Assembly (NCBI GenBank): GCA_944322585.1
Contig: CALUPB010000001.1
Coordinates: forward strand, 186,001-250,000
Direction of reading: 5' to 3'
DNA length: 64,000 nucleotides
Source of the DNA: an uncultured Bacteroidales bacterium
Lineage (GTDB): Bacteria; Bacteroidota; Bacteroidia; Bacteroidales; UBA932
Shown one piece after another: positions 62,926 through 64,000 of the stretch. The notes under the pieces were generated by a model. The model worked only from the letters and a program-made list of their open reading frames with translations. It was not told the DNA's origin and ran no database searches. Within the stretch, counting starts at the first letter, position 1, and every line of letters begins with the position of its first letter. The position numbers and the translations under genes were made by a program.

Positions 62926-64000
62926 ATGGATATCCCTTTCATATATGACAGATATGTGACCAACAAGGATTTCGCCGGCAGAAAAAGCGAATGCCTTGCC
63001 CTGTCGAGCCTCATAGCGGCAGATGAGAACATTGTCCTGTCCGAACCTCCCAAAAGCGGCAAGAAATCACTTGTACAGCAGACCATGTTCGAGATGAGGA
63101 TTGCAGGGAAGAACTTCTGCGCCGCGGCGGTCGACATGTTCAATATCCGGTCGTCTGAAATGTTCCTGACGAAATTGGGGAATGCCGTCATAAGAAGCAT
63201 GGCAGCATCTCCGGACGAATATGAAAAGGCTGTCCGGGAACACCTCGGAGGGACATGCTTCACATTCGACAGACAGCTGTTTGCAGACTATGACAAGGTG
63301 ATATCGCTCACCGGGATTCCTGACGGGAATGACATGGACGCCATGTTCTCACTTCCCTACAGGATGGCGGAGGCTTCGGGGATAAAGATGATCGTCACCA
63401 TAGACGAATTCCAGTCCATACTGTACATGAAGGATTGCGACAACTTACTGAAAGTCATGGAGAATGTATTCAGACGATATTCCGAGGTACGTCCTTCACT
63501 GTGCAGCTACATAATCTCCGGTTCACATGTAAATGCCATGAAAGAGATATTCTGCCACAGGAAATTCTTCTGGCGCACCGTGGAGCATCTGCCGCTGAGC
63601 CGTATCGACGACAGGGATCTGGCGGAACACATCAGAAGAGGCTTCCTGAAGGGAGGCAAGGACATAGAGCGGGACCAGGCCATCGGAATATGCAGCCTGT
63701 TCAAGGGCAACATATGGTATATCAATCATTTCTGCGCCATATGCGACTCCATGTCGAAAGGATATATCAACGAAGGGATAATGCTGGATGCCCTGAACAT
63801 ACTGACAGGGATCCATGAAGTCAGGTTCATGGACATGATGGACAGCCTGACGGGACACCAGATCAGTTTCCTGAAGGCTGCTCTCGACGGGGAGACGAAA
63901 TTCAGTTCCTCGGACATCATTGCCAGATACGGGCTGAACTCTTCCGCCAATGTAAGAAGGGTCAAGGACGCCCTGCTGAAAAAGGAAATCCTGACATTCA
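62926..64000 (+). CDS. AAA-family ATPase, 3' end beyond window
   Basis: An open frame begins with ATG at 62926 (MDIPFIYDRYVTNKDFAGRK) and runs 358 codons to the window end without a stop. It has a P-loop PPKSGKKSL near residue 43, a Walker B-like IVTIDEFQSI near 160, and SGSHVNAM (sensor-like) near 197, the pattern of archaeal-type ATPase_2 proteins. A C-terminal winged-helix region begins near 310 (LTGHQISFLKAAL...SSDIIARYGL). A TATTTTTG -7 box at 62895-62902 precedes it. The function of such ATPases in Bacteroidetes is unknown. Confidence 0.85.
   Translation, partial: MDIPFIYDRYVTNKDFAGRKSECLALSSLIAADENIVLSEPPKSGKKSLVQQTMFEMRIAGKNFCAAAVDMFNIRSSEMFLTKLGNAVIRSMAASPDEYEKAVREHLGGTCFTFDRQLFADYDKVISLTGIPDGNDMDAMFSLPYRMAEASGIKMIVTIDEFQSILYMKDCDNLLKVMENVFRRYSEVRPSLCSYIISGSHVNAMKEIFCHRKFFWRTVEHLPLSRIDDRDLAEHIRRGFLKGGKDIERDQAIGICSLFKGNIWYINHFCAICDSMSKGYINEGIMLDALNILTGIHEVRFMDMMDSLTGHQISFLKAALDGETKFSSSDIIARYGLNSSANVRRVKDALLKKEILTF

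Overview
The window looks like a chromosomal segment of a Bacteroidales bacterium. Promoters match the Bacteroidetes -33 TTTG / -7 TAnnTTTG pattern, Shine-Dalgarno sites are mostly absent, and the genes are typical of the phylum: UpxY antiterminator, PCMD-domain protein, clostripain-family lipoprotein, M49 peptidase lipoproteins, Hc1-like histone, Rpb6-type omega, and a trxB-bamD-rpoZ-recN cluster. No rRNA, tRNA or CRISPR array was seen. The genus cannot be fixed from the sequence alone.

Region 1 (1-22705) is a capsular/exopolysaccharide locus behind the end of a CDF transporter gene. It begins with upxY and a hairpin-rich leader, then a WecA-type initiating transferase, Wza-like export lipoprotein, Wzc-like tyrosine autokinase, WecC- and WecB-type enzymes (UDP-ManNAcA supply), Wzx flippase, a probable Wzy polymerase, one GT2 and four GT4 glycosyltransferases, a CapK-like adenylate-forming enzyme followed by an orphan copy of its own C-terminal domain, a six-hairpin-like protein, and a WecG-type transferase. 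The centre (about 8.6-22.0 kb) is strikingly AT-rich. The edges are not, and the change falls inside wzx and wecG, as expected if a serotype cassette was swapped by recombination in conserved flanks.

Embedded in this AT-rich cassette (19527-22023), just upstream of wecG and overlapping it, is a complete retron: a phosphoribosyltransferase-like effector, a small winged-helix-like protein, an msr-msd non-coding RNA with a perfect 20-bp msd stem, and a retron reverse transcriptase with NAxxH, YADD and VTG motifs. The architecture fits what I recall of type III retrons. This is the most interesting system in the window.

Region 2 (22.7-27.4 kb) holds a decayed Fic gene, an AAA/DUF4143 ATPase with its own consensus promoter, and gmd plus fcl for GDP-L-fucose.

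Region 3 (27.6-64 kb) is mostly housekeeping. It includes tdk, rsmI, an HhH protein, xerD, two M49-type peptidases, C11 and M6 peptidases, rplY-pth, an Hc1-like protein, tyrS-rbfA-lolC/E, tpiA, nadK-uppS-bamA-skp (envelope biogenesis), pdxJ, an OmpH-like protein, a GT4 and a LysM/periplasmic-binding protein, trxB-bamD-rpoZ-recN, an SDR, a Fur-family regulator, cstA, and an AAA ATPase cut by the window end. Between genes lie several palindromic repeats: two copies of one family near 26.1 and 46.3 kb, and a cluster with a perfect 36-bp palindrome near 36.6 kb.

Non-coding stretches of about 250 bases or more are 3258-3507 (nothing recognised), 27369-27643 (a minus-strand terminator and an inverted repeat) and 36508-36911 (hairpin cluster).
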